DNA of 64,000 bases, taken from positions 31,671,712-31,735,711 of the forward strand of contig NC_030679.2 of NCBI RefSeq assembly GCF_000004195.4, written 5' to 3'. Within the stretch, counting starts at the first letter, position 1, and each line of letters starts with the position of its first letter. Below, in pieces: positions 1 to 11,790 of the stretch. The notes under the pieces are model-generated. The model was given only the letters and a program-made list of their open reading frames with translations, ran no database searches and had not been told where the DNA came from. This DNA comes from Xenopus tropicalis (lineage: Eukaryota > Chordata > Amphibia > Anura > Pipidae). Both the position numbers and the translations under genes were made by a program.

Positions 1-236
1 AGGAATGGGATTTTTATGTGAAGCAGTGTAGGGGTTTTTCAGGGTGAGGGCAGTGGGTTGGGGAATGCCCTTCCTAGTGATGTTGTGATGGCAGATTCTG
101 TTAATGCCAATAATAGGGGCTTGGATGATTTTTATGAGCAAGTATAATATCCAATGCTATTGTGATGCTAAAATCTACAACTAGTATATATATTAGTACA
201 TATAGATGTGTGTGTGTGTGTGTGTGTGTATGTATA

Positions 237-334
<98 letters not shown>

Positions 335-548
335 CACTGGGGTTTGGTTAGAGGGGTTGAACTTGATGGACAATGGTCTTTTTTGCAACTGATCTTAACT
401 ATGTAACTACTGTATATAGGGATAGGGGCAAAGCAGTGCGAGACAGGAGTAAATAATTCAGAAATAGGAGCAAAGCAGTGCTGGGGTAGGAGCTCATACA
501 GGTTAAAGTTGATGGACTTATGTCTTTTTTCAACCTAACTTACTATGT
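1..548 (+). mobile_element. CR1/L2-type LINE 3' ends with microsatellite
   Basis: Two similar tails lie in tandem: GGGTTGAACTTGATGGACAA followed by a short T-rich end (about 340-405), and GTTGATGGACTTATGTC, TTTTTTCAACC, ACTTACTATGTA (about 505-548). These are typical of CR1/L2-like 3' ends in frogs. The upstream part (CAGATTCTGTTAATGCC) fits the end of the ORF or the 3' UTR. The copy is old and truncated. Confidence 0.55.
208..331 (+). repeat. Compound (TG)n/(TA)n microsatellite
   Basis: A TG tract (208-228) runs into TATG and long TA tracts (248-331). It lies inside the LINE tail and is likely polymorphic. Confidence 0.95.
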
Positions 549-550
549 AC

Positions 551-1038
551 AGTAGAAAAGACCTTTGTGTTACAGGCCTACGGTGAGGCCGTAGCAACAG
601 TTATTCTGATAAAGAAAATAAATTGAGACACAGAGCCACAGTTACTGGTTTGCTGCTTCTTGTAAACTGTTTATTACATAGATAATTTACAATATACTGT
701 TAATTACATAATGTCTTGTCATATACAACTCATATGTTATACTTTTTCAGCTGGCTTATGTGCTACTATACATCATGCTTTCTCAGAGATGCCATCTAAA
801 CAGCATTTTACTTGTGCCTAAATTCTCCTTTTACTTCACATTCAGGACAAATCAGCATATATGTCACATGACAGTTTCACACTATAAAAGTGGTACAGTA
901 TTTACACACATGGGTGTACTGCACTTTACAGTAATGTAATTTATTTGCTAATAGAAGAAATTTAGTAAACTCAAAACACACTACAGAATATCTATTGATA
1001 TCTAATTGATTCACAATATAGTTGTAGCAGTAGTCCAG
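551..1038. other. AT-rich spacer, nothing recognised
   Basis: No ORF, splice pattern or repeat ends could be supported. A minus-strand AATAAA lies near 669. Confidence 0.4.
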
Positions 1039-2401
1039 TTAAAGGAGACATATACAATCATTTTTAACTTTATCTTAAAATGCAGCTAAAACTGTAAAAT
1101 TGAATAAAACAAAGTTTATTTTCTACCTACTGTTCAAGAAGGCTGTTTAATCCCTGCAGAAATGCTTAAGCCCCTCCCATTCACAGGGCTTCCGGCCAGA
1201 AGAAAGTGACTGTCTTTAGCTAGGGCCGCCGGCCCTAGCTTCTTTCCCAGAGACGCTGCAGCCACTGAGAGAGGACTGGGCGTGAGACGTGGGCGGCGAC
1301 TTTGGTGACGTCATGTCGCCACCCACGTCAGTCACGCTGGGGTCCTTCTCAGTTGTGCAGCTCCCGGCCCGCCCAGCCCTCCTGACTAGCAGCTCAGTTC
1401 GCTGCGATCCTGCAAAGTAAGGTAGTCTTGTAATCTTTAATCTCTTTATTAAAAAAAATAAATAATTTACCAAATAAGAAAAAAAATAAACCTTATTTAT
1501 ATTAAAGGAGTCAAATCTGTTTATTCTATAAACTGTACCTAATGATAAAAAATATGTTTTTTGCTTGAAACTCCCTGCAACTTGTACTTTAATACCTAAA
1601 CTGTTTTTGTTTTTTTTTGGCATTTACTCCTGCAACAACTCCCTGCACCCAATCCTGCAGTATCCCTGCCCATCAATATTACGTTCTGCAATCGCTATGA
1701 GAGTTTTTTTTTTTTTACACGCAACTCCCTGCAACTTGTACTTTGACACCTAAACTGGGTTTTTTTGGCATTTTCTCCTGCAACAACTCCCTGCACCCAA
1801 TCCTACAGTATCCCTGCCCATCAATATTATGTTCTGCAATCGCTATGAGGGTTTTTTTTTTTTTTTACACGCAACTCCCTGCAACTTGTACTTTGACAGC
1901 TAAACTGGGTTTTTTGGGACACTGTAGGATTGGATGCAGTTGGATGGAGTTGTTGCAGGAGAAAATACCAAAAAACCTCAATATGAGTTTTTTTTTTACA
2001 TGCAACTGCCTGTAACTTGTACTTTGACACCTAAACTGGGTTTTTTTGGTATTTTCTCCTGCAACAACTCCAAACATAAAGCTCAGGCAGCAGCACAGAA
2101 CAGCTATGTGCAGACTGGTAACAGATACAGGCAGGGAGGTGGGAGGGGTTTCCCTGCTACAGCAGAGTTCAGCCTGTCAGTCAGTGCTGTGACCATTTCC
2201 TGTGGGAGAATGAAGAGACACTCCCATCTCTCATTTCAGCTTAGCTTTAGAAGAGTGAAGATCTCTCTGCAGCTCTGATATAAAAACGATTTTAGGATAT
2301 AAAATGCATTCAAATCGTTTTTTTTCTGCAAGATTTCATTGATTGAAGAAATATGAATCATATAACTGAATATAAAAGGTGATATGAAATGTCTCCTTTA
2401 A
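1039..2401. mobile_element. T2-type MITE (TTAA target), 1.35 kb, with internal tandem repeat
   Basis: TTAA duplications lie at 1039-1042 and 2398-2401. The inverted ends begin AAGGAGACAT on each side. The interior carries a GC-rich part (about 1180-1420) and a 150-bp tandem repeat (about 1560-2070). The ends match those of the MITE at 13804-14313. Confidence 0.7.
1565..2070. repeat. About 150-bp tandem repeat, 3.3 copies
   Basis: The phrase CTCCCTGCAACTTGTACTTT recurs at 1571, 1724, 1874 and, degenerate, 2005. Spacings are 153, 150 and 131 bp. Each unit also holds TTTTCTCCTGCAACAACTCC, and all but the last, partly rearranged, copy hold ATCGCTATGAG followed by a T-run. Confidence 0.85.
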
Positions 2402-3072
2402 TATTTGCAAAATGTTGCATGGCCATATGTATCAGAACACAGCACAAGAATCTTATCTAATATAGTATTAATACATTTATAATCAGAAAATTAACACAAT
2501 ATCAGAAAAAGCATTTTATTGTAAGCAGTTATTTTCAAGTTTATATAAATAACTTTACATAATAAAAATTTGTGTAGAAAAGCAGTTTACATTAGCTTAG
2601 GCACAGTTAAATTACTGTAGTAACATGCAGAGAGAAGCAAGAGTGTAAAATACAAATTAGAAATGTATCCAAGTGTCCTATGTACTCTTACCCAGATTGT
2701 CAGAGATTTGTATGTACAAAAATAAAGATAGCATTGTCCTGTAAACATGTGACAATACCTATAAACTCAGTCCGAATGACATACATACAGTGCCTTGCAA
2801 ACTACAGACCAGTTACCAAGTGTTATTTAACTGAATACTATACTGAAACTGTGTTGATATAATTTAATGACATTGCTCACCTACTAACAATGGAAAAACA
2901 GCTTCAGAAAAGTAACTAATCACCAATTAGCTTTGATCACTCTGCTGTGGGTATCATACTGAAATGACTCATTACACGAAAGAAATTAGAAAGAAAATAC
3001 AAATGCATAAATCAAGAAAACCTAGAACACTAGTTCACATTCCCCGCTGGGACTGAAGTCAGAGGAAAGTCA
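2402..3072. other. AT-rich spacer, nothing recognised
   Basis: No gene or clear repeat. A minus-strand AATAAA at 2515-2520 could serve a transcript coming from dck, but this is unproven. Confidence 0.35.
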
Positions 3073-3497
3073 TTAAAGGAACAGTAACACCAAAAAATGA
3101 AAGTGATAAAAGTAACTAAAATATAATGTGCTGCTGCCCTGCACTGGTAAAAGTTGTGTGTTTACTTCAGAAAGTCTACTATAATTTATATAAATAAGCT
3201 GCTGTGTAGCCATGGAGGCAGCCATTCAAAGGAGAAAAGGCACAGGCACATAGCAGATAACAGATAAAGCCCCATTATATTCTACAGAGCTTATCTGTTA
3301 TCTGCTATGTAACCTGTGCCTTTTCTCCTTTTTTCCAGCTTGAATGGCTGCCCCCGCGGCTACACAGCAGCTTATTATATAAATTATAGTAGTGTTACTG
3401 TAGCAAAACACACCAGTTTTACCAGTGCAGGGCAACAGTGCATTATATTTTTATTACTTGAAAGCTCTTTCATTTTTTGGTGTTACTGTTCCTTTGA
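3073..3497. mobile_element. T2-type MITE (AGGAACAGTAACACC ends)
   Basis: TTAA lies on the left (3073-3076) and TTGA, a decayed TTAA, on the right (3494-3497). Inverted ends read AGGAACAGTAACACCAAAAA. The interior is itself a large imperfect inverted repeat around TTATCTGTTATCTGC. Confidence 0.75.
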
Positions 3498-3985
3498 GGG
3501 GCCCATTCATTAAACCACAATTTTTTTTTCCCAGAAAAAAAAAAAAAAACAAACATTTTTTCTAATTTATAGAACTTTTTGTAATGACCACAATATTGTT
3601 AAAATTCCACAACTTTTTCGTGGTTTTCGTTAACTTCCACAAAAAAAAAAGTTGTATTTTTCGCAAAGACTACGGACAATTTCGGAATTCATTCAAGCTT
3701 TGGTATCATGACAATCTTTTCACCAGGTTGGATCTGTAGAGTGCCATTGAGTCCTATGGAAAGCTTACAAAATCACACATTGAAGTTTCAAAGCCAGAAA
3801 AGGTTTTCGGGCTTTTACGAACGTTTGGATCCGAAAAACTTTCGCAACACAACCACGATATTTTCGTACGACCGAGAAAAGAATTTACATGACATTTTCG
3901 ACATCAGACATTATCGTGGTTACTCCAAATTTTTTACAATTGTGATTTTAAACACCCAAAAATCGTGGTTTAATGAATGGGCCCC
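3498..3985. mobile_element. MITE with GGGGCCCATTCATTAAACCA ends and one copy of the 52-bp monomer
   Basis: Inverted ends GGGGCCCATTCATTAAACCA and its complement lie directly against the preceding MITE. Around 3724-3770 is one diverged copy of the monomer (GTTGGATCTGTAGAGTGCCA, TTGAGTCCTATGGAAAGCTT) that forms the arrays at 16.2 kb and 42.2 kb. ACAAAATCACACA follows it, the same flank as at the right end of the 16.2-kb array. Confidence 0.75.
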
Positions 3986-5936
3986 TAAGTGTGCAATTCA
4001 TTGCTGCAGTTTTCATTAGATTTGATGTATTAAGAGTGTTCATTCAGAACATTAGATTTGCACCACAGACTAGTTAACAGGTGAAAGACATACAGAGGTT
4101 TGTGTAACGGAGGTAGGATGATTTCACGGACCTTCTTAGAAGGTAATAAAAATTGAAATAGTTTAAAAATATAATTATACATTTAAAACTTCATCAGGCC
4201 ATGATTATAGTTAGATTTGTAAATGGAAATTATGTTACTATTATTTTAACTAATACTATCTATGCATGCTATAAACACATTGTGCCAATATACAAATACA
4301 TTTTTAACTCTTAAAATAAGCACAAAGAAAAATGTGCCTGAGGCCATAGTTACTGCAGCAGAAAGATTAAAATATAGATCTGGATCACCTTAAAACTAAG
4401 CAGGTTTCACTTTGAGAAAAAGGTTGAACTTGACAGTCTACCATGTAACAACACAGTCTAGAAGCAACATGCTAAAGTTGCCTGAGGTAGCACTGAGTTG
4501 CTATAAAACCTTTGTGATTACCTGTTCTAACCAGACCTTTGCTTCCTTCTGTCTCCCTTTGAACAATATTGTTTAGGGCAGTTCATTCTATATCATGTTC
4601 AGTGAATTACCAAAGGCAGCTTTTGACCACCGAGAAAACTGCTAGAATGCCTGATTAACATCAGTTATAAATCTTATTATTCAGTGCACTATAAAAATAT
4701 TTCAAATTAAGTAACATGCCAGATGTGACAGCCAGTAACTGTGCATTATTTTAATTTTAGAGATGCACCATATTCACAAAATTATTCTGCCAAATATAGT
4801 ACAGAAAAAAAAAACCCTCATTTAAGGGTTCAGAATCAGTACTTCGTAATCTGCTAATTTTGCAAAAGACAGTGGTATTTAGCTGCATTGAAGTTTTGGT
4901 GCATTTTTAATATCGAAACTGCTATGCCTATGACATACTAGTTTGTACCAACAATCAAGTGTACCAATGGCTAGCTTCCCAGTAATAGGTCCCCATTGAT
5001 CACAGGTAACCACATCCAAAAAACATTAAATATACATTTACTTGTAGGTATAGGACTACATGCAGCACTGGCCACCATTAATTTCACTCTACAGAGTTTT
5101 GGTTACTGCTGCTTGTTGAGGTAGTAAAAGTGTAGTGTGCCATACCCTTTAGCAGGTTTACATATTAAACTGCACTATTTGTGACCGTAAGGTACATGGT
5201 CTTAAAAAAAAAAAAAAAAAAAAAATATCTTATAGTGTGCTTTATAACTGATGTTAATCAGCTATGGAGCACCTTTGCAAACATTAAACTGTATGGGGGG
5301 AGGGGAAAAAAACCCAAAAACTTTTGTTCTGTGAAAGTTATATACAGGAGCCTCTCTTAGAAGAGACATAGAAAAATGTGGCCAACCAACCTGACATATC
5401 TTCATAATAACTGGGTCTAAATACCATATTGCATGGAGTAAATAGATAAGGAATAAAACCATTTCTGATGGTCAAGTTCACACTTTGTGCAAACCTTGTT
5501 TCCTCAAGCAGTGACATTACCATGCAACATGGATATTAGAAATAAAAAAGGCTTTTGATTTATGTAGCAGAACATCACTGCAAGGAAAAAAGTAAAATTT
5601 GGCCCAGCCCCTTCACCTATGGATAGATTTTTTAGCGTGTTCCCACTATAATGTGCACTCAATGTAGATACTGCTGTCCTGTATAAGTATTAATACCATC
5701 AAAGGAATATAATTTGGAACTGCCACATAAAAGATTTAAAACGTTTAGTGGGAAAAAGCTACAGCCCCATTCTTTACTACCTACCTATGTTACATTAAAG
5801 GGGTCCCTATACATTAATTTATGGGAAAAAATATACATATAAAAAGATTAACTGAATTCCAGTCATTGGTCACATCAATTGGGTGGCTGAGGGAATGCCC
5901 AAATCAATATAAAAGTCTTCCCTTCTTCACTCAAGA
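3986..5936 (-). other. Region downstream of the dck stop, possible long 3' UTR
   Basis: No gene or strong repeat is seen apart from a short LINE tail at about 4408-4450. The stretch is AT-rich, with poly-A at 5204-5225. I could not find a convincing minus-strand AATAAA close to the stop. A minus-strand AATAAA lies at 2515-2520, beyond two MITEs, and another at about 669-674. The dck transcript end is therefore unresolved. Confidence 0.3.
4408..4450 (+). mobile_element. Short LINE (CR1/L2-like) 3' tail
   Basis: GGTTGAACTTGACAGTCTACC followed by ATGTAAC resembles the tails at 340-548. Confidence 0.4.
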
Positions 5937-8900
5937 TTAGAGGGAAGCCAAAAATTCCTTTACCTGTAATTAAAGAATAGATTTAATGTTAGATTTATTT
6001 AAGTTTTTTTTTTCGTAAACACTGCACGGAAATAGAAAGATATGCTTACTTTGTCAAGCAATGCCTCCTGTTTGATTTTGTCATTTTTGAAGTCTTCATT
6101 GACATCCAAAACCAGAACTGGCATGTGCTGCAGGTTTTCAAAATCTACCCTGAAAATAAAATGCATATAAAGTGAAACACCATTCTGCATATACTATGTA
6201 GGCTAGTAACATCTGACATTGGTCCATTTCTGCCAGATGGTCACAGACCCTTAAATGGGCAGTACAACACAGCTTTGAGCCAAATATTTCTCATGGTTAA
6301 AAAGCACAAAGTATGTTGTTTCTTTTCTTGAGCTATACTGGACAAACAGGGTAACCGAAGCTCCACCAAGCTTGGCCCTTGCAAGGTAGATAATTAGATT
6401 ACCAATGCACAGATAAGCCCCTGCATAATGGACTCCTGCTAACAGTGCAGTACGAAGCTGCTGTATACTGGTAATAAAATTATCTGATTTAAGGACCAAA
6501 CAAGGAGTAGCTGCAATTCTAGTTTCACAATTAAGGGGGGGGGGGGGGGGGGGGTTTGACAACTTTTTGGTTATTGGATTACCCGCGAAACCAGGCAGCA
6601 GCGTGGAACATCAATAGAAGAGCATAAAAAGAAAAAAAGTTAAATAATTAAAATTAAGAACACTGACCCATATTTATTTATTTTTTTTGATTGCCAGGGT
6701 CAGTAACCCTGGAAACCAACAGATTTTTCAGCTGCAGACTACATAGACTAAGAATTCAAAAGCTATACAAAATAATGAAGACCAATTAAAAAGCTCCGTA
6801 AGATAGGTAAACGCCCCATTTATATAAATTTAACCAAGTACTTACTGAATTGTCCTGTCATAAAGCCAAGATTCGTGCTTATAGTGTAAACTTTCCAAGT
6901 ATTCGAGTTCAATTCCTTGCTCCTCATCTCTACCTCGAGTGTGTATCCTATCCATACATTTCTGTCGGAACAAAGATTGTTAAAAACGGACACTAGCTTT
7001 AGGTCTGAGCATCTGTAAGTAACTCGGCCCCCTTCCAATTTAGCTGTTTTTAAACCATCTAAAAAAGGTTTTTAGAAGGTAAAAAGGGCTCTACTGCCCA
7101 CAGAAAAGGCAGATTACAAATCAGATTAAAGTAAAAAACTAAAACCATTATGAGAACTAAACTCTAAAAATGAATATGACTAGAAATGCCATATTTAAGA
7201 TACTAAACTTACTGCATCAGCCTAAAATTTAAGCATCTGATAACCACAATAATCCAGGACTTCAAACATAAACAAGTCGATAAAAGCTGCTGACCAACTA
7301 ATACCTGGCCAGGTGGAAGGGAAAAAAAAAAAAAAATTGGCTAGGCTTAATCCTGTTGGGGTGAGAATCAAAAATCACCTACCTCAAGGTGGGCATATCA
7401 GAGAAATATTCACTTGTTTGGCGATCTCACCAAACAAGCAAATGTTTCAGTGTATGGCCAGTTTAACACTTAGAGCACACTGACAGGCATGGCACAAGCC
7501 TATCAGCATCTACATGGGCAGATTTTGGCACAATAATGCATGGATTACTGTTGCCATGCTGAATGTGTATGGGATAAAGCCATGCATACAAAAGTTAGTT
7601 CTGGCACACTAATGTGCTTAATAGGAATTGGCTATATAAATCTCCAGCTGCATTTATAATCCCCACACACTGCCCTTTTGTGTGCCTCACATAATTTTGT
7701 TATGCAGATTTTTGAGAGAATGCCAAGATGTAATGGTTTCTTTTCATAGGGCCGCAGGTCCACATTTAGAAACCTTTGCACTAACACTGTTGGTGCAAAA
7801 GCAGCTCCGTTTTATAAAAGCAAACTTTTAAATTGTGCACAGTTTCTTACCTCTGGTGTTGCTCTGAGGTAGATTATCCCATCCAAGTCAATGTCGGATT
7901 CAAACTGATTTAGGAGCCATGTATGCCAGTCTTGATATATGGCCCACTCTGTTTCATTAATGTTTTGAGATTCAAATAAGCTGGAAGCAAAAACATACCT
8001 AAAGGGGCGGAAAAATAAAGCCTTTTGTAGGATTAAAAAAAAAAAAAAAAAAAAAAAATCTAAATACTGTAAACCTGGTTCTAGTCTAATGGTCAGTCAT
8101 TTTTAGTTGTACAGATTCATTACATTATTGAATAAAAATTCTCAATAAGACATTTCACTAAACTTTATTCTTACCTATCGCTGTACACAGATCTTTCAAA
8201 AAACTGCACAGGATGTTCTGCTTCACGTAACTTATGGGACGGTGGATTAAGCTGTGCCCTCACTCTGCTAAGGCAAGCATACGTTTGAAATGTGTAAGCC
8301 CACCGGGTAGGTTTATCGTACAGCATTTGTAGCAAATTTCCTCCGCTCTTCTGAGATGTGGACAGCTCCTGAATGGAGACAAATTATACCGTTAAGTCCC
8401 TGCGGCTCTGTTTGAGTTAAATTGTCAAGAATACTTAGCATAGCAATGCCAGGTAAAAGGTATGGGATCCATTATCTGGAACCCTGTTACCAGAAAGCTC
8501 AGACTATCCTAATCTAATCATTCCTTTTTCTCTGTAATAAAACAGTACCTCGTACTTGATCCCAACTAAAGGCCCCCATACAAGGGCCGATAGAAGCTGC
8601 CGATATGGGTCCCTTGGACCGACTCGGCAGCTTATCTGCCCGTGTAGGGGCAGAAACGACCGGGCTGGCCGACCGATATCTGGCCTGAAATTGGCCAGAT
8701 ATTGATCGGCCATGTTAGAAAATCCAGTCGTATCAGGGACCGCATCAGCTCGTTGATGCGGTCCCCGAACCGACTGCCCCATTGCCGCCTACATAATCCG
8801 GTCGTTTGGCCCCAGGGTGAAACAATTGGATTATTTTTTTTTAAACTTCAAGCTCCCTGATATCGCCCACCCGTAGGTGGGGATATCGGGGGAAGATCCG

Positions 8901-10552
8901 CTCGCTTGGCATCTCGCCAAGCGAGCGGATCTTACCGTGTATGGGGACCTTTAGATATAATTAATCCTTCTTGGTGCCAAAACATTTATGTTTACATTTC
9001 TTAGCAGACATAAGATATGGAAATCCAAAGTACAGAGAGATCCCTTATCTGGAAAACCCCAGGTCCCAAGCATTCTGGATAACAGGCTGCATTTGCCCAC
9101 TGACAACTTGTAACAGGGAGGCCTATTCATCAACATGGTAATTTTTGTTGTTTAAGAGGTTTTTGAAATCACAACTAAAAATACCAATATCTAGCAATTT
9201 ATTAAAAGATCCGATTTGAAAAAGCACAAATGGAACAAACCCACGAAAACCTGAAAATGTCTAAAATCACTAAGCAAAGTAACTGTGACACCTGCCATTG
9301 ACTACATGATCTCGACACCTATAGGGCAAAGACACACAGGGTGATTAGTCGCTGTGACTTTTAATTAACTCCGTCATGGTGAATAATCGCGGCGACTTTC
9401 TGCCCGTAGAAAACAAATGCATTGCCGCAACAAATCACGCACACAGTTTTGCAGCGCAGATTATACGCCCCGTGTGTGTTTGCCCTTAGACACATGGAGC
9501 TACTATTAGCTTCTACCAAAATAGACAATGCTGATCATTTACTTATAACAGTCTCAACATGTGTTTTAGCAGAGGCAATTCTCAGTATTGTCTCTAGCAG
9601 GGTATTTTTTTAGCATTTAGAAGCCATGAAACAGTAGCTGCTACTAGTAGCTCCGTGTGTCTTCACCCTTAGATGGCATATTTTTTCTTTTGGGTTTTGT
9701 GGCATAAATAGCAAAGCAATGTTTTTTTCTGCATCATTTTATAGTAAAAAAAATAAATAAATAATCATGAAAAAACAAACGTTAGTGATACAGAGTGTGC
9801 CTCTTCGCACTTAAAAATTAAAAAAAAAGAAAATACCTCATCTTCATTTCCGGTGGTTTGGACATTGCACCATTTGGCAATTGGCTCTGGAACAACCTCC
9901 CACTCGTCGTTAGCCTTTTCAAGTATTCGCACAAACGTGGATTTCCCGGCAGCTGTTGGAAGGACAATAGAGAATAATAGCGCTGACAGCTGCAGGAGAG
10001 GAGTTTGGCGCTCTGCGGTTGGTACATGAATTGCGCGTGTTTAGCGGGAGGGGGCGCTCATCTGCACAACAGGTGGCACCGCAGGGAAAAGCCGCCAGAT
10101 TTGAAGAAGCCCGCTTCGTTTTCCCTCCTTCGCCTTCCAAAACCCCACAGTGTATGTATGGGTTATATCATGTAACACACACACCATAGGCATGCTGCAT
10201 ACGTACACAAAGCATTACACAAATGGGGGAAATAGTATGTAATTATAATATAGGGTAAAATCCACCCCAGGTAACATGTCGTATCGTCTCCGGTAGGGAC
10301 AATTCCACACAACCATACCGCCCAAAGCTAGAGCCAGGCAGCCATATATTGTATTATGTACATAATGCAGCTGTAGCCCTACAATATGTGCAGGAGTAAG
10401 AGCTATCAGCCAGTGATATACACACACACGTTCCCTTGCGCAGTTAGCCCATACGTACCAATATTGCCTTCTACGGAAAGCTTCTTAAACCTTTTCTCAA
10501 AGCTGTTGTTAAAGACAGGGCTGTGACACATTCTCTTCGGGGGAGTCGCCAT
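5937..10552 (-). CDS. dck.2: Deoxycytidine kinase (dck.2-like), complete, 7 coding exons
   Basis: Exons, from high to low coordinate: 10552-10459, 9952-9837, 8368-8175, 7998-7851, 6961-6846, 6149-6050, 5963-5937. They are joined by GT-AG introns with consistent phases and give 264 aa (human DCK 260). The enzyme phosphorylates deoxycytidine and related deoxynucleosides in the salvage pathway. Visible motifs: P-loop GNIAAGKST at residues 29-37 (split by intron 1), EPIAKW at 54-59 with the catalytic Glu, FQTYACLSR at 97-105, [11 protein letters not shown] at 126-136 (ERS motif, substrate Arg and Asp), the LID-like RGRDEEQGI, and the C-terminal LDVNEDFK. The Ala/Arg/Asp set is that of DCK rather than TK2 or DGUOK. 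A Ser-Gln at 75-76 matches the activating phosphosite region of human DCK. The start codon fits the family N-terminus MATPPKR. The paralogue call (dck.2 rather than dck.1) rests on linkage to hnrnph1 and rufy1 and is inference. Confidence 0.9.
6535..6554 (+). repeat. Homopolymer G20 in a dck intron
   Basis: Twenty consecutive G on the plus strand (C20 in the dck transcript), between the exons at 6149-6050 and 6961-6846. Length is likely polymorphic and sensitive to sequencing error. Confidence 0.9.
8457..9088. mobile_element. MITE with TACAGGTATGGGATCC-type ends, interrupted
   Basis: It matches the complete copies at 43031-43361 and 59600-59923, with TTTTTCTCTGTAATAA, CTTGATCCCAACTAA and TCTGGATAACAGG in the same order. 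It is split by another element at 8570-8950. It lies in the dck intron between exons 2 and 3. Confidence 0.75.
8570..8950. mobile_element. Harbinger-like MITE nested in the preceding MITE
   Basis: The ends are AGGCCCCCATAC and its approximate complement GTATGGGGACCT. Flanks TAA/TTA fit a 3-bp TWA duplication. Internal hairpins include AGATCCGCTCGCTTGGC and its complement at 8895-8933. A second copy of the family is at 36321-36588. Confidence 0.7.
9324..9670. mobile_element. Two abutting Harbinger-like MITEs
   Basis: The first, 9324-9485, has ends AGGGCAAAGACACACAGGG and the near complement GTGTGTTTGCCCT. The second, about 9486-9670, is the family of 11514-11707 (GAGCTACTATTAGC to GTGTGTCTTCACCC) with a decayed left end. 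Confidence 0.65.
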
Positions 10553-10800
10553 AGCTGAAGCACACCGCTACAAGCCTTCTTCCGTCACTTTCTAATACCT
10601 TCTGCCAAAGTCTGCGCCTTTTTTCCAATTTAACTGGCGCGCCAATACTTTTATCCATTCAGCGCCAGGAGCTTAGCGACAGCCAATGAGAGGCGAGGGG
10701 TCGTCCCCACTGTGTGCGCGCCTTTTTCTGTCAGAGTTAATGCGCTGTGACTTGTTAACTAGTTTGTGGCCGTGGCCGCCTTTTGTGCTTTCAGTCAGGG
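10553..10800 (-). promoter_or_regulatory. dck promoter / 5' region, CpG-rich
   Basis: The stretch upstream of the dck start is CpG-rich against AT-rich surroundings, with no TATA box near the start. It contains CCAAT pentamers (for example GCCAATGAG near 10682) and a GGCGCGCCAAT motif near 10637 that resembles a combined E2F-type and CCAAT site. This would fit a nucleotide-salvage gene, but the transcription start cannot be placed from sequence alone. Confidence 0.5.
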
Positions 10801-11510
10801 GCTAGGTGAAAACTAGTGATTCGTTTTTTTAATAAATATCAAATCTGAACAGCATACATAATGATCTGCAGCTACAAAGGTCAACCGTGGCAACTAAATT
10901 GGATGAAAATAATTTGAAACACAAATAGTAATAAAATTATATAAAGGATGAAAATACTGGCATGATGCCAATTTAGTCCTGGTCTTGGCAATGTTACATA
11001 GTAATAATGTTACACAGTTAAAATGTGATTAGGATTCATTTTACAGTGGGAATCTCTCCTTAAAGTTACTATTGGCAGATACATTAGCTTCAAGAAAAGG
11101 TTGAATGGCTTATCAGTATAAAGCAAAAATAACCAGTTGCTCAAAGTTACTATTAGGAAAACAATGATCCGATTGCAATTCTGGAGTCAGAAAGGACATT
11201 TTCCCTAAAAAGTTAGGCTCCAGGTGTTTTTTTTTCCCAACCTTGTGAAACTAGCAAGTTTCATTTAGGCAAAAAGTTGAACTGGATGTAAGTGTGTCTT
11301 TTTAAACCTACATTACTATATAAATATATAACAAAAAGTACGTGCTAATGGGAAAAAACGGACTTTATTTCAGAAAACAAAAAGCAGTGGGTGAAGAGCT
11401 GTCACTCATATTTGACAGAGATGAAAGCACATAATTTGCCAGTGTGATGCGGTAGTGAAGGATGAGGCACAGCGGAATATGTAAAACTGGACAAGATCTG
11501 ACACTGCATT
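10801..11510. other. Intergenic, mostly unrecognised
   Basis: No gene is seen. AAAAAGTTGAACTGGATGTA followed by CCTACATTACTAT at about 11273-11322 resembles an old LINE 3' tail. Confidence 0.4.
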
Positions 11511-11513
11511 TTA

Positions 11514-11707
11514 GGGTGAAGACACACAGAGCTACTAGTAGCAGCTCCTTGTCATTGCTACTAAAACAGACAATGCTGATCTTTTACTGATAATTGTCTC
11601 TACGTGTGTTTTAGCAGAGGCAACTCTCAGTATATGGCAGGGAATTTTCTGGAGCTTATTAGCTGTGAAAAAGTAGCTGCTACTAGTAGCTCAGTGTGTC
11701 TTCACCC
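11514..11707. mobile_element. Harbinger-like MITE, 194 bp, TTA duplication
   Basis: TTA lies at 11511-11513 and 11708-11710. Inverted ends are GGGTGAAGACACACAGAGCT and a near-exact complement. It belongs to the same family as 36620-36816 and the fragments at 9486-9670, 36283-36317 and 39228-39307. Confidence 0.85.
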
Positions 11708-11790
11708 TTACAAGAATTTCTGTTTTGCAGAACTGGGGTGAGAGTTAAAGCCAGATGTTATAGGAAAGTGGAAAAAAGCTTACATTATAG

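Noticed and set aside
101..406. ORFs rich in Tyr-Ile or Cys-Val
   Set aside because: Products of the TG/TA microsatellite.
1216..2278. ORFs of 62-135 aa
   Set aside because: They lie within a T2-type MITE and its 150-bp repeat; there is no splice or family support.
3708..4019. 103-aa plus-strand ORF
   Set aside because: Lies wholly within the MITE that holds the single 52-bp monomer.
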